From: Sphingobacteriales bacterium
Lineage (GTDB): Bacteria; Bacteroidota; Bacteroidia; Chitinophagales; JADIYW01
DNA: 64,000 nt
Direction: 5' to 3'
Assembly: GCA_016719635.1 (NCBI GenBank)
Contig: JADJYT010000001.1
Location: 310,001-374,000, forward strand
The notes beneath the pieces are model-generated. The model saw only the letters and a program-made list of their open reading frames with translations, did no database searches and was not told where the DNA came from. This document shows, in pieces, positions 8,076-16,033 of the stretch. The translations under genes were made by a program, and so were the position numbers. Positions within the stretch are counted from its first letter, which is position 1. Each line of letters starts with the position of its first letter.

Positions 8076-8798
8076 TTAAATCAGGTCAAACATGATGGCA
8101 TACTTTACCAGCCCAACCGATGATTTCACCTGAAGTTTCTTAATAATGTTATTTCTATGGGTATCAACGGTTACGGGACTGACTTTTAACATCTCGGCAA
8201 TTTCCTGGCTGTTGCGTTCCGATACAATCAGGTGCAGGATTTCTTTTTCTCTGGGGGTTAACTTTTCGAAATGCTGCGCGTTTTCTTCCACAAAAGCCAG
8301 GTTCTTTCTCAGTTTTCTGAACTTATCTTTTTTACCTTCTAAAAAATCGGAAATATCCGTTCCGTTGACAAAAAGATACTTTGCCTTCCCTTCATTGGTG
8401 TAGGTAGCCACCTTGGTGCAATTGTACAGCCATCTCCAGCCTGTTTTGGTATTGACGTAGTAAACATGTGAAAGTACCCTGCCGTAGTTGTCAGGATTGG
8501 CAAAATAGGCTAAATGGGTTCGAATGATATCAAAATTTTCGGGATGCAGGTATTTGAATACATACTGAAATCCCAACTTTAATAATTCTTCATTGGAAAC
8601 GCCGAAATACGAAACAGCAACAGGATTAAAATAAATCTGGCAATGTTTTTCAAAGTCCACAATCTGACAGATTTTCGGGGAAGCATCCGCTTTGTTTTGC
8701 AGTTCAGCCAAAGCCAGGTCATAATCATCCATAAAGGATGTCCGGCTTTCTTCAAAAACCTGCACTAAGGAATTCAGTTCGTTGTAAGTTTCATTCAT
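8076..8798 (-). CDS. PAS-like sensor, LuxR-type transcriptional regulator (paralogue)
   Basis: 240 aa, same layout as its neighbour: a PAS-like domain (HCQIYFNPVAVSYFGVSNEE, then TKTGWRWLYNCTKVATYTN), a short linker, and a LuxR HTH (LTPREKEILHLIVSERNSQE, IAEMLKVSPVTVDTHRNNII, KKLQVKSSVGLVKYAIMFDL). The two proteins share the endings VKSxxGLxKYxxxFD and the spacing of the aromatic residues, so they arose by tandem duplication but have diverged strongly. It is the first gene of the pair. The upstream 364 bp are non-coding and hold three copies of the motif also found downstream of the pair. Stop TAA at 8078-8076. Confidence 0.86.
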   Translation of the reverse strand: MNETYNELNSLVQVFEESRTSFMDDYDLALAELQNKADASPKICQIVDFEKHCQIYFNPVAVSYFGVSNEELLKLGFQYVFKYLHPENFDIIRTHLAYFANPDNYGRVLSHVYYVNTKTGWRWLYNCTKVATYTNEGKAKYLFVNGTDISDFLEGKKDKFRKLRKNLAFVEENAQHFEKLTPREKEILHLIVSERNSQEIAEMLKVSPVTVDTHRNNIIKKLQVKSSVGLVKYAIMFDLI

Positions 8799-8891
8799 AG
8801 CTTCGGTAATTATAAATTTAACAATAAATCAGGTTCGTACCGGCATGCAACTGTAAATAATTTTTAAATAAAATATATTCGAACACTATCT

Positions 8892-8907
8892 CTACATAAA
8901 TAACAGG
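8892..8907 (-). promoter_or_regulatory. Recurring motif, copy 3 (inverse orientation)
   Basis: CTACATAAATAACAGG on the + strand, i.e. CCTGTTATTTATGTAG leftward. It shares ATTTATGTAG with copies 1 and 2 and lies about 94 bp upstream of the second LuxR start. Confidence 0.4.
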
Positions 8908-8923
8908 AGACCTAAACAAAATA

Positions 8924-8942
8924 TATCCCTATAAATATGTAC
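8924..8942 (+). promoter_or_regulatory. Recurring motif, copy 4 (looser)
   Basis: TATCCCTATAAATATGTAC, matching copy 1 at 16 of 19 positions. Confidence 0.35.
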
Positions 8943-9011
8943 AAAATCATGCTTTTTATTGACCGGAATCTAAGGAACTCCTCATAATTAGCTATACCAA
9001 AGTAGTAAATC

Positions 9012-9031
9012 TACATAAATATAGCAGGGAA
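9012..9031 (-). promoter_or_regulatory. Recurring motif, copy 5 (inverse orientation)
   Basis: Leftward reading TCCCTGCTATATTTATGTAG: the TATATTTATGTAG core is identical to copy 1, with a 2-base difference in spacing to TCCCT. Confidence 0.4.
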
Positions 9032-9086
9032 AATGTGTGAACGGTACAATGCTTGAGTAAAAGGTAATTTATGCAGACAAACCCGA

Positions 9087-9105
9087 AAACAGGAATGTCC
9101 TGTTT
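9087..9105 (-). terminator. Probable terminator of parE
   Basis: AAACAGGA (9087-9094), loop ATG, TCCTGTTT (9098-9105): an 8-bp stem about 60 bp past the parE stop. The leftward T-run is short, so confidence is moderate. Confidence 0.5.
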
Positions 9106-9162
9106 ATATAAACTAATTTGATGTTGGTCAGGCGACCAGCATTGGGTCTGGTAATAAAATTA

Positions 9163-11034
9163 CTACAAGGCAACTACAGGAATAGGGTTCTCTTCCACTA
9201 CGTCTTTCTCTATCTTAAGGTTATTGATAATAAACAATTGCCGCTCAGGGGTGTTTTTGCCCATATAGTATTCCAGCAGTTGCTCAATGCTCTGGTTGCT
9301 TTTCAGCACCACCGGTTCCAGGCGGATATCATTGCCGATAAACTGTTCAAATTCATTCGGTGAAATCTCTCCCAATCCTTTGAATCGGGTGATTTCAGGC
9401 TTGCCTTTCAGCTTTCCGATGGCCTTTAGCCTTTCCTGGTCAGAATAGCAGTATATGGTTTCTTTTTTATCTCTGACCCGGAATAAAGGGGTATTCAGTA
9501 CGTACAAATGCCCTTTCTTCACCAATTCGGGAAAGAACTGCAAAAAGAACGTCATCAGCAGCAAACGGATATGCATGCCGTCCACATCGGCATCGGTGGC
9601 TATCACCACGTTGTTGTAGCGCAGGTTATCGACGTCTTCCTCAATGTCCAGGGCGTGCTGCAGCAAATTAAACTCTTCGTTCTGGTACACGATCTTTTTC
9701 GTCAGTCCGTAACAGTTCAGTGGCTTTCCGCGCAAGCTGAACACCGCCTGCGTCTGCGGGTTACGGGCCTTGGTAATGGAACCGGAAGCGGAATCCCCTT
9801 CTGTAATGAACAAGGTCGTATCCTTGTGCAGTTCATTTTTTTCATCGGTATAATGCACCCGGCAGTCGCGTAGTTTCTTGTTGTGCAGGTTGGCGGCCTT
9901 GGCACGTTCATTCGCCAGTTTACGGATACCGCTCAAATCTTTTCGTTCCCGTTCGGATTGCTGTATCCGTTTCAGCATGGCATCCGCAATGGCCGGATTC
10001 TTATGTAAAAAGGAGTCGAGCTTGTCCTTCACAAAATCATTGACAAACGCTTTTAGGCTCGGGCCGTTTTCCCACATGTTCTGCGAGCCTAATTTGGTCT
10101 TTGTCTGCGACTCAAACACCGGTTCCTGCACCCGGACGGAAACAGCTCCCACGATCGCCTGACGGATATCGGAAGCTTCAAATTGTTTTTTATAGAATTC
10201 GCGGAGTGTTTTCACAATCGCCTCCTTAAATGCCGCCAGGTGTGTACCGCCCTGAGTGGTATATTGCCCGTTGACAAACGAATAGTATTCTTCGCCGTAT
10301 TGATTGTTGTGGGTGATGGCAATTTCTATATCCGTATCTTTCAGGTGGATGATCGGATAGCGCAATTCGGCTTCATTGGTTTTTTTAGTCAGTAAATCTT
10401 TCAGCCCGTCTTTGGAAACAAATTTATTGCCGTTAAAATGAATCGTAAGCCCGGCATTCAGGTATGCATAGTTCCAAAGCTGCTCTTCTACAAACTCCGC
10501 TACATAATGGAAATTCCTGAAAATGGAATTATCGGCGTGAAACTGAAAACGAGTGCCGTTTTTATCTGCCGTTTTTTCAATCTTATAATCTTTTGCCAAT
10601 TCCCCTTTGTCAAACTCCGCTGCCTTCTTCTCCCCGTCCCGGACGGATTCGACCTTAAAATACGTGGAGAGGGCATTGACGGCTTTCGTTCCGACACCAT
10701 TCAGGCCTACCGATTTCTGGAAAGCACGGGAATCGTATTTCCCGCCGGTATTGATTTTAGAAACGCAATCTATTACGGAGCCTAAAGGGATACCTCTGCC
10801 GTAATCGCGGATGATGGCCATCTTATCTTTTATTTCAATTTCAATCTGCTTTCCGTATCCCATGACAAACTCATCGATGGAGTTGTCGATGATCTCTTTC
10901 AGCAGCACATAAATACCGTCATCCGGAGCGGATCCGTCTCCCAGTTTTCCGATATACATACCCGGTCGCAGACGGATATGTTCTTTCCAGTCGAGGGAGC
11001 GTATGTTTTCTTCGGTATATTGAACTTCAGCCAT
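9163..11034 (-). CDS. parE: DNA topoisomerase IV subunit B (ParE)
   Basis: 623 aa, full length for ParE. It is the ATPase subunit of topoisomerase IV, which decatenates daughter chromosomes together with ParC. The GHKL ATPase domain shows EIIDNSIDE (Glu47, Asn51), DYGRGIP (Asp77) and GLNGVGTKAVNALS (from 110). The transducer domain follows. The TOPRIM domain has FITEGDSASGS (Glu412) and the metal-binding ATDADVDG (Asp481, 483, 485). Short length and no GyrB-type insert favour ParE over GyrB. parC is not adjacent: downstream come the LuxR genes and upstream an outer-membrane protein, so parE is apparently transcribed alone. Start ATG at 11034-11032. Confidence 0.95.
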   Translation of the reverse strand: MAEVQYTEENIRSLDWKEHIRLRPGMYIGKLGDGSAPDDGIYVLLKEIIDNSIDEFVMGYGKQIEIEIKDKMAIIRDYGRGIPLGSVIDCVSKINTGGKYDSRAFQKSVGLNGVGTKAVNALSTYFKVESVRDGEKKAAEFDKGELAKDYKIEKTADKNGTRFQFHADNSIFRNFHYVAEFVEEQLWNYAYLNAGLTIHFNGNKFVSKDGLKDLLTKKTNEAELRYPIIHLKDTDIEIAITHNNQYGEEYYSFVNGQYTTQGGTHLAAFKEAIVKTLREFYKKQFEASDIRQAIVGAVSVRVQEPVFESQTKTKLGSQNMWENGPSLKAFVNDFVKDKLDSFLHKNPAIADAMLKRIQQSERERKDLSGIRKLANERAKAANLHNKKLRDCRVHYTDEKNELHKDTTLFITEGDSASGSITKARNPQTQAVFSLRGKPLNCYGLTKKIVYQNEEFNLLQHALDIEEDVDNLRYNNVVIATDADVDGMHIRLLLMTFFLQFFPELVKKGHLYVLNTPLFRVRDKKETIYCYSDQERLKAIGKLKGKPEITRFKGLGEISPNEFEQFIGNDIRLEPVVLKSNQSIEQLLEYYMGKNTPERQLFIINNLKIEKDVVEENPIPVVAL

Positions 11035-11184
11035 GATGGGTAACAGGTTATTCGTTAATTGTTACAGGGTAAATGAACGCCGGAACTTAAACAAATCCAC
11101 GTACGTTGCAAACAAAAGTATCAATCTGAAGGAAGAAAGCGGGATGAATTTTTCCACACGGGGGTATAATTAGGCTACCGAAGA

Positions 11185-11847
11185 TTATTTGATGGTATAG
11201 CGGTACCCCAAAGAAAGGCTGAAGTTGCAGTGATAGGTATTCGGCAAGCCGGAATTTTTCTTAGCTGTGCTTAAAAACCCAAGGTTGTGGCGCGCCATCA
11301 GCTCTATCCACCCTTTGCCCACCTTAAAATCCGCTCCGGCGGCAGTCACCAAGCCCACATCGAAACGGTTATCATTTTTGGTGAAGTCATATTTCACCGT
11401 TTGGGCATTCAGGGACTGATGGTCAACCGATACCGACTGTTGGGTATAACCACCGGTCCAGTATGCAAAATATGGCCCCAATAAGAAAACGGCTTTGTAT
11501 TTTTCAGTACCCACCCTGCCTACGGCCAATATGGGAAACTGCACATAATTAGCTATACGTTTTCCGGTATAATGCGCGGAGTCCTGCGTTCGTTTCCAGC
11601 CCTGCCCCTTTTGAGTAAATTCCACTTCCGTCTGAATACCAAAATTTTTATTGAAATCAATACGTAAAACAGCGGCGAGGTCTGCGCCCATAATGACTCT
11701 CTTAGCATACATATCCGGCGGAGTGTATTTTCTCAGGTGTGCAATATTGAATCCGGCACGTGCACCTACGGTTACACCCACTTCCGCCAATACATGAATT
11801 GTAATGGCAAAAAAGAGAAATGAAAAAATCAGTTTTCGGGGATTCAT
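11185..11847 (-). CDS. Outer-membrane beta-barrel protein (PorT-like)
   Basis: 220 aa with a Sec signal peptide (MNPRKLIFSFLFFAITIHVLA, cleavage after about 21). The mature part alternates in short beta strands: VGVTVGARAGFNIAHLRKY, NFGIQTEVEFTQKGQGW, GWIELMARHNLGF, and the closing strand FSLSLGYRYTIK with an aromatic near the C-terminus. This is the pattern of the eight-stranded OMP_b-brl_2/PorT barrels of Bacteroidota. PorT itself is a T9SS component, but the superfamily is broad and the specific role is unknown. It stands alone, with a promoter region shared divergently with the DUF1573 gene. Confidence 0.75.
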   Translation of the reverse strand: MNPRKLIFSFLFFAITIHVLAEVGVTVGARAGFNIAHLRKYTPPDMYAKRVIMGADLAAVLRIDFNKNFGIQTEVEFTQKGQGWKRTQDSAHYTGKRIANYVQFPILAVGRVGTEKYKAVFLLGPYFAYWTGGYTQQSVSVDHQSLNAQTVKYDFTKNDNRFDVGLVTAAGADFKVGKGWIELMARHNLGFLSTAKKNSGLPNTYHCNFSLSLGYRYTIK

Positions 11848-11943
11848 AAGACAAATATACCGTAGTTTTTGAAAGATTATGTGGTTTTTGTTAAACTATA
11901 CTTAATTTTTTCAGCAATCAAAGCGGTATGTTGTAAAAGGCAT

Positions 11944-11951
11944 TACATTTG
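11944..11951 (+). promoter_or_regulatory. Bacteroidota -7 box for the DUF1573 gene
   Basis: TACATTTG fits TAnnTTTG and lies 24 bp before the ATG. No clear -33 TTG at the ideal 19-bp spacing. Confidence 0.5.
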
Positions 11952-11975
11952 TTACAGTAATAAAAAAATACAAAC

Positions 11976-12578
11976 ATGAAAAAATTATTCTTAGCACTAA
12001 CACTTATGGCAGGTACTTTCGGAGTATTTGCAGATGATGCACCGGCTGCAGCACCAGACCCTAACGCGCCGACTATGACTTTTGACAACGATGCCATTGA
12101 TTATGGCACCATCAAACAAGATGCTGATGGTAACAGAGTATTTTCCTTTACCAATTCCGGAAAAACGCCAATCGTAATCAGTGAAGCACACGGATCTTGC
12201 GGCTGTACAGTTCCGACGTACCCTAAAGAACCGATTATGCCGGGCCAAAAAGCAGAGATTAAAGTTCACTATGACACGCACAGAGTAGGACCATTCTCTA
12301 AAAGTGTAACGGTAAACTCCAATGCTAAAAATTCACCGGTAGTGTTAAAAATCAGCGGAACGGTAGAAGCTGCTGCTGTGGTTCCAACCGCAACAGAACC
12401 AAGTTCTATCATCCCTACTCCGGCTCCGGCTCCAACCATTACTGCACCGGCAGCAAAAACTGCTGTAAAGAGCACCACCTCAAAAGCATCATCAACTGCT
12501 ACCAAGACTAAAAGTACGGTAAAACCTACAACCAAGCCTGTTACAAAAACGCTTACAAAGACAACCGGAACAAAATAA
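11976..12578 (+). CDS. Secreted DUF1573 protein with Ala/Thr/Lys-rich tail
   Basis: 200 aa. A signal peptide (MKKLFLALTLMAGTFGVFA) is followed by a DUF1573 Ig-like domain at about residues 32-132: MTFDNDAIDYGTIKQDADGN, RVFSFTNSGKTPIVISEAHG, SCGCTVPTYPKEPI, IKVHYDTHRVGPFSKSVTV. The SCGC motif and PxxPGQ turn are family hallmarks. The last 65 residues are a low-complexity Pro/Ala then Thr/Lys/Ser tail, probably disordered and cell-wall or membrane facing. Function of the family is unknown. Single gene with its own -7 box and a strong terminator at 12601-12628. Confidence 0.88.
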   Translation: MKKLFLALTLMAGTFGVFADDAPAAAPDPNAPTMTFDNDAIDYGTIKQDADGNRVFSFTNSGKTPIVISEAHGSCGCTVPTYPKEPIMPGQKAEIKVHYDTHRVGPFSKSVTVNSNAKNSPVVLKISGTVEAAAVVPTATEPSSIIPTPAPAPTITAPAAKTAVKSTTSKASSTATKTKSTVKPTTKPVTKTLTKTTGTK

Positions 12579-12600
12579 TTTTGTCCAGAAAGAACCATTT

Positions 12601-12628
12601 AAAGCCTCCTTTGGGAGGCTTTTTTTTA
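12601..12628 (+). terminator. Intrinsic terminator of the DUF1573 gene
   Basis: AAGCCTCC, loop TTTG, GGAGGCTT followed by a run of T. It reaches the stop codon of the convergent RDD gene. Confidence 0.85.
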
Positions 12629-13366
12629 TCTGGTCAGGATTACATACTCACTGATAATTTCTTTCAGAAAAGTGCGGTCATCCATTTGGGTATATTCTTC
12701 AATGTTTAACTGGCCTCTTATTTTCCGGACAGTATCCTTTAACAGCTGCTGATAGATGGGATTGCTGTATTGCTGTGAGCGAAGCAGCAGGTTTTTCAGT
12801 GCCAGCATTTCCTCATCGCTGTAACTTGTTACCCGGGGAAACTTAGGCACATAGTCATCTTTTTCAGGCAGGTTCTGCAAATCGACCAGCGTCACTACCC
12901 TTTCCGGTTTCAGTTTCACCACAGTCGTACCTGCTATCATATCGCCCAGCCGTTGATTTTTAGCGCTCATCAGGATGGAAATGGTGCCGATAGAAAATCC
13001 GGAAAATCCGAAGTCTATCACCCTGTATGCCCACCGTATCAGATAATCATTCAGTTCCAGCGCGTTGCCGTTCAGTTTAATGACCGCAATACCCGTGATT
13101 TTTTTTCCGATACTTTGCCCATTGGTCAGCACCTCCAGCACTAACGTATAGAAATACTGTAAAAAGATCAGCAATCCTGTCAGTACAGAAGTAAGTGTCC
13201 TGGATCCGGATAACACATCGTAGGTGAATAAAAAGTAGAGGATAATAATAAAAACCAACGCAATAACAGAAATATCGATCAACCACGCAATAAACCGCCA
13301 CATAAAACCTGCGGTATCATACTGGATGGTTACTTTTTGAGTGGTTACGACGTCTATTTTTGCCAT
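12626..13366 (-). CDS. RDD-family membrane protein
   Basis: 246 aa. The frame extends to 13408, but MAKIDVVTTQKVTIQYDTAG at 13366 is the conserved start of this Bacteroidota RDD subfamily. The RDD domain shows FMWRFIAWLIDISVIALVFI (with the Arg-Asp signature residues), a second hydrophobic helix around YFLFTYDVL...FLQYFY, and GQSIGKKITGIAVIKLNG. A third helix precedes QRLGDMIAGTTVVKL. The C-terminal 90 residues are soluble and charged. It is divergent to the SpoIIM-DUF58 block, in the arrangement usual for the phylum, so it probably works with those genes. Its biochemical role is not established. Confidence 0.85.
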   Translation of the reverse strand: MAKIDVVTTQKVTIQYDTAGFMWRFIAWLIDISVIALVFIIILYFLFTYDVLSGSRTLTSVLTGLLIFLQYFYTLVLEVLTNGQSIGKKITGIAVIKLNGNALELNDYLIRWAYRVIDFGFSGFSIGTISILMSAKNQRLGDMIAGTTVVKLKPERVVTLVDLQNLPEKDDYVPKFPRVTSYSDEEMLALKNLLLRSQQYSNPIYQQLLKDTVRKIRGQLNIEEYTQMDDRTFLKEIISEYVILTR

Positions 13367-13463
13367 AGTATAAAATACTGAAATGCAGACTGCATCAAAT
13401 AACAACATTTATTATCAATTAATCAAGTACTTCCATTCTTAAATTTTATTATTTTGGCGACGG

Positions 13464-14615
13464 ATGAAGGAAACTAAATTCATACGGCAAAACCATAAAA
13501 AGTGGGCCGAGTTTGAAGAAATGTCCCGGAATAAGGTCAAAGATTCAAATCTGTACAGTAAACTGTATATCCAGATCACAGATGATTTATCATACGCCAG
13601 AACTTTTTACGCCAACCGTTCCGTAAGGGTTTATCTGAACAGCCTAGCACAGGGTATTTTCCATAAAGTATTCAGCAGAAACCGCAGAAAACAATCCGTC
13701 TTCCGAAATTTCTGGATGGAGGAACTGCCTTCCATCATGTATTATCACCGATCGGAGCTGCTGCTGTCATTTATCATCTTAATCGTTGCAATTGCCATCG
13801 GATTACTGACCTACCGGCATGACAGCGAATTTGCCAACAGGATACTCGGTGACGGGTATGTGGCCATGACGGCAGAAAACATTGCTAAAAAAGATCCGAT
13901 GGCAGTGTATAAACAATCCGGCCCCATCGAAATGTTTGTCCGCATAGTCATCAATAACTTAAAGGTCGATATACTTACCTTTTTTTCGGGCCTGGTACTG
14001 GGCATCGGATCGATACTTGTCTTACTGCAAAACGGATTGATGCTTTCTGCCTTTCAGTTTTATTTCATCCAGCGGGGGCTGTTCTGGGACTCCTTTCTGG
14101 CGGTCTGGCTGCATGGCACCCTGGAAATTTCCGCCATGGTCATTTGCGGAACTGCCGGGCTGGCCTTAGGGAAAGGGCTGGTATTTCCGGGTACCTACAG
14201 CCGAACACAATCATTCTTATCCTCTGCTCAAAGAGCCACCAAAATATTTTTTTCCGTACTGCCGATTACAGTTGCCGCCGGAATCATCGAATCTTTTTTA
14301 ACCAGATACACACAGGCGCCGGATATCCTCAGGCTGGCTCTGATCATCATCTCGCTGTTCTTCATTTTAGGGTATTATGTCTATTTGCCCTGGGTGAAAA
14401 AACGAAACGGCACACTACGCATTCCGGAAGCGGAGAAGGTACTGCCTGAAATTTTTCCGCCGTTTGATTTCTATTCCATCAGGAAGGTTTCTGAAATCAT
14501 ACTGGATACATTCCGGATTTACAGAAAATACGCCGGTCTGTTTATTGCCGCCATTTTCAGGAGTATGCTGATTTTCACCCTGATTGGCATCACCATCAAT
14601 AAGAAATACCTGTGA
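13464..14615 (+). CDS. SpoIIM-like (stage II sporulation protein M family) membrane protein
   Basis: 383 aa. An N-terminal helical region (ETKFIRQNHKKWAEFEEMSR) precedes a SpoIIM-type integral membrane domain with about five to seven helices (ELLLSFIILIVAIAIGLLTY, VDILTFFSGLVLGIGSILVL, WLHGTLEISAMVICGTAGLA), including the conserved HGTLEISA. In non-sporulating Bacteroidota this gene travels with RDD, DUF4129, DUF4350, MoxR and DUF58 genes, as here. From about residue 325 the sequence resembles the beginning of the separate membrane protein that usually follows. It ends at TGA 14613-14615, yet the same frame stays open into the next ORF, so a nonsense change in a fused gene is likely. Confidence 0.85.
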   Translation: MKETKFIRQNHKKWAEFEEMSRNKVKDSNLYSKLYIQITDDLSYARTFYANRSVRVYLNSLAQGIFHKVFSRNRRKQSVFRNFWMEELPSIMYYHRSELLLSFIILIVAIAIGLLTYRHDSEFANRILGDGYVAMTAENIAKKDPMAVYKQSGPIEMFVRIVINNLKVDILTFFSGLVLGIGSILVLLQNGLMLSAFQFYFIQRGLFWDSFLAVWLHGTLEISAMVICGTAGLALGKGLVFPGTYSRTQSFLSSAQRATKIFFSVLPITVAAGIIESFLTRYTQAPDILRLALIIISLFFILGYYVYLPWVKKRNGTLRIPEAEKVLPEIFPPFDFYSIRKVSEIILDTFRIYRKYAGLFIAAIFRSMLIFTLIGITINKKYL

Positions 14616-15323
14616 CAGGACATTTATTATACTGAATGGTCCCTTATTAATCTGAATCATTATTTACTTGCCGGTGAAAAGAATTGGTTCACCATTTCGC
14701 TGCCTGTTCTTTTTACATTCATATCCATGCAGGCGGCATACCTGTTTTCCGGAGAGTTGTCTGAGCAAAATAAAACGGCAAAGATTCCCTTTTTTGACTG
14801 GATGAAGCAGAACCGTAAACAAATTCTGATAAATGCATGTGTACAGACAGCGTTTTATTTATTCATATCCTATTACAAATTTGAACTATATACCTACCTG
14901 TTCATTCTTCCCATGCAATTCATCACATCCTTTTCTGTGTTTTTCCCATATGTACAAACCGGAACGGCAAAACGGTTTAACTCCTTCACCATGACCTTTA
15001 AGTCAGGGTTAATGAATCTTTTTGCCGTACATACGGTATTCATCCTGCTGAGCCTTGCGCTTTTCCTGCTTATCAGCTCCTCCATCTTCTGGATAATCTA
15101 TCAGGCAGTGGCCTTGAACCTGACGAATGACCTCGCTGACAGCGACTCCGTATTCCTCCTGTTTTTTCTTGTTGCGGTTACCACCATCATAACAATGAGC
15201 ACGCAGTTATTCTGTATCTCTCAGGGTATATTTTATTTTTCCCAAAAAGAAAGGCATTGTGCAGAAGGTCTTATTCTTGAACTTGACAAACTAGGCAAAA
15301 CTTCCGGGAAACATGTTCTTTAA
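14616..15323 (+). CDS. Membrane protein, probably the continuation of the SpoIIM-like gene
   Basis: The first ATG in frame is at 14727 (198 aa), but the frame is open from the TGA at 14613 and has no usable start before that ATG. The 37 codons in between (QDIYYTEWSLINLNHYLLAG...) read like protein. About four hydrophobic helices are visible (FTISLPVLFTFISMQAAYLF, ILINACVQTAFYLFISYY, LFAVHTVFILLSLALFLLIS, FLLFFLVAVTTIITMSTQLF). No family is recognised beyond being the usual second membrane protein of the SpoIIM/MoxR/DUF58 block. The end overlaps the next start by 11 bp, which points to translational coupling. Confidence 0.65.
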   Translation, partial: QDIYYTEWSLINLNHYLLAGEKNWFTISLPVLFTFISMQAAYLFSGELSEQNKTAKIPFFDWMKQNRKQILINACVQTAFYLFISYYKFELYTYLFILPMQFITSFSVFFPYVQTGTAKRFNSFTMTFKSGLMNLFAVHTVFILLSLALFLLISSSIFWIIYQAVALNLTNDLADSDSVFLLFFLVAVTTIITMSTQLFCISQGIFYFSQKERHCAEGLILELDKLGKTSGKHVL

Positions 15324-16032
15324 GCGCATATCCTTAACTGCATCCATTCTGTTTTACGCCCACTTTGCAGGTGTTGGTCAGCCAACGGGTTATGAAAAGG
15401 GGCGAATGCAGCAAAAACAATACGAAGAGCAGTCCCTGTCCATAAAAAAATTAAATAAAACGGAGTGGAGTGCATTGAAGCAGAAAATTAAAATCAGGGA
15501 AGTGAAGCCTGAAAGGAAGAAAGAGAAGAAAAAAAATACGGCACAAAAACAATGGAGCCTGAACCTTCCCCCAAATGTAAGATTATATCTAAAATGGATA
15601 TTATTCGGCGGCATCCTGCTTGCCTTGCTTTTTTTAGTGCTGAATGTGCTGGGCATACGGCCATACAAGGTTAAATCAAAGAATAAAGACATCAGCATAG
15701 GGCTGGATGATATTGAAGAGCATCTCGACACTGCGGCTATAGACCCGCATCTATATGCCGCGATAAAAGATAAAAACTTTAAACTCGCCATCCGGCTGTA
15801 CTATCTGATGATCATACAGCAGCTCTCGTTTAACGGGAAAATCAACTGGAAAAAATACAAAACCAACAAACAGTACCTGAGTGAACTAAAAGAAAGCGGC
15901 GAATATTATGCCATCTATAAGAAACTGACCCACCTGTATGAGGAATGCTGGTTTGGCAATAATGATTTTTCAGAAACGGAATATGAATCCATACAACCTG
16001 ATTTTGTAAACTTTCTACACCAAATAAAATAA
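15313..16032 (+). CDS. DUF4129-like membrane protein
   Basis: 239 aa. It has an N-terminal hydrophobic segment or signal (RISLTASILFYAHFAGVG), a very basic Lys-rich linker (RKKEKKKNTAQKQW), one transmembrane helix (ILFGGILLALLFLVLNVLGI), and a cytosolic C-terminal DUF4129-type helical domain (DKNFKLAIRLYYLMIIQQLS ... YEECWFGNNDFSETEY) ending at the stop. DUF4129 domains sit next to MoxR/DUF58 in many phyla and have no proven activity. It overlaps the preceding gene by 11 bp and is followed after one base by the DUF4350 gene. Confidence 0.75.
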   Translation: MFFKRISLTASILFYAHFAGVGQPTGYEKGRMQQKQYEEQSLSIKKLNKTEWSALKQKIKIREVKPERKKEKKKNTAQKQWSLNLPPNVRLYLKWILFGGILLALLFLVLNVLGIRPYKVKSKNKDISIGLDDIEEHLDTAAIDPHLYAAIKDKNFKLAIRLYYLMIIQQLSFNGKINWKKYKTNKQYLSELKESGEYYAIYKKLTHLYEECWFGNNDFSETEYESIQPDFVNFLHQIK

Positions 16033-16033
16033 A

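Larger units (their letters stand above)
8799..9162. other. Long regulatory-type intergenic region upstream of the luxR pair
   Basis: AT-rich, no gene. It contains motif copies at 8892-8907, 8924-8942 and 9012-9031, and a probable leftward terminator for parE at 9087-9105. The promoter of the luxR pair should lie in 8800-9010. A leftward TATATTTT-like -7 candidate lies near 8870-8880, but no exact TAnnTTTG is found. Confidence 0.5.
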
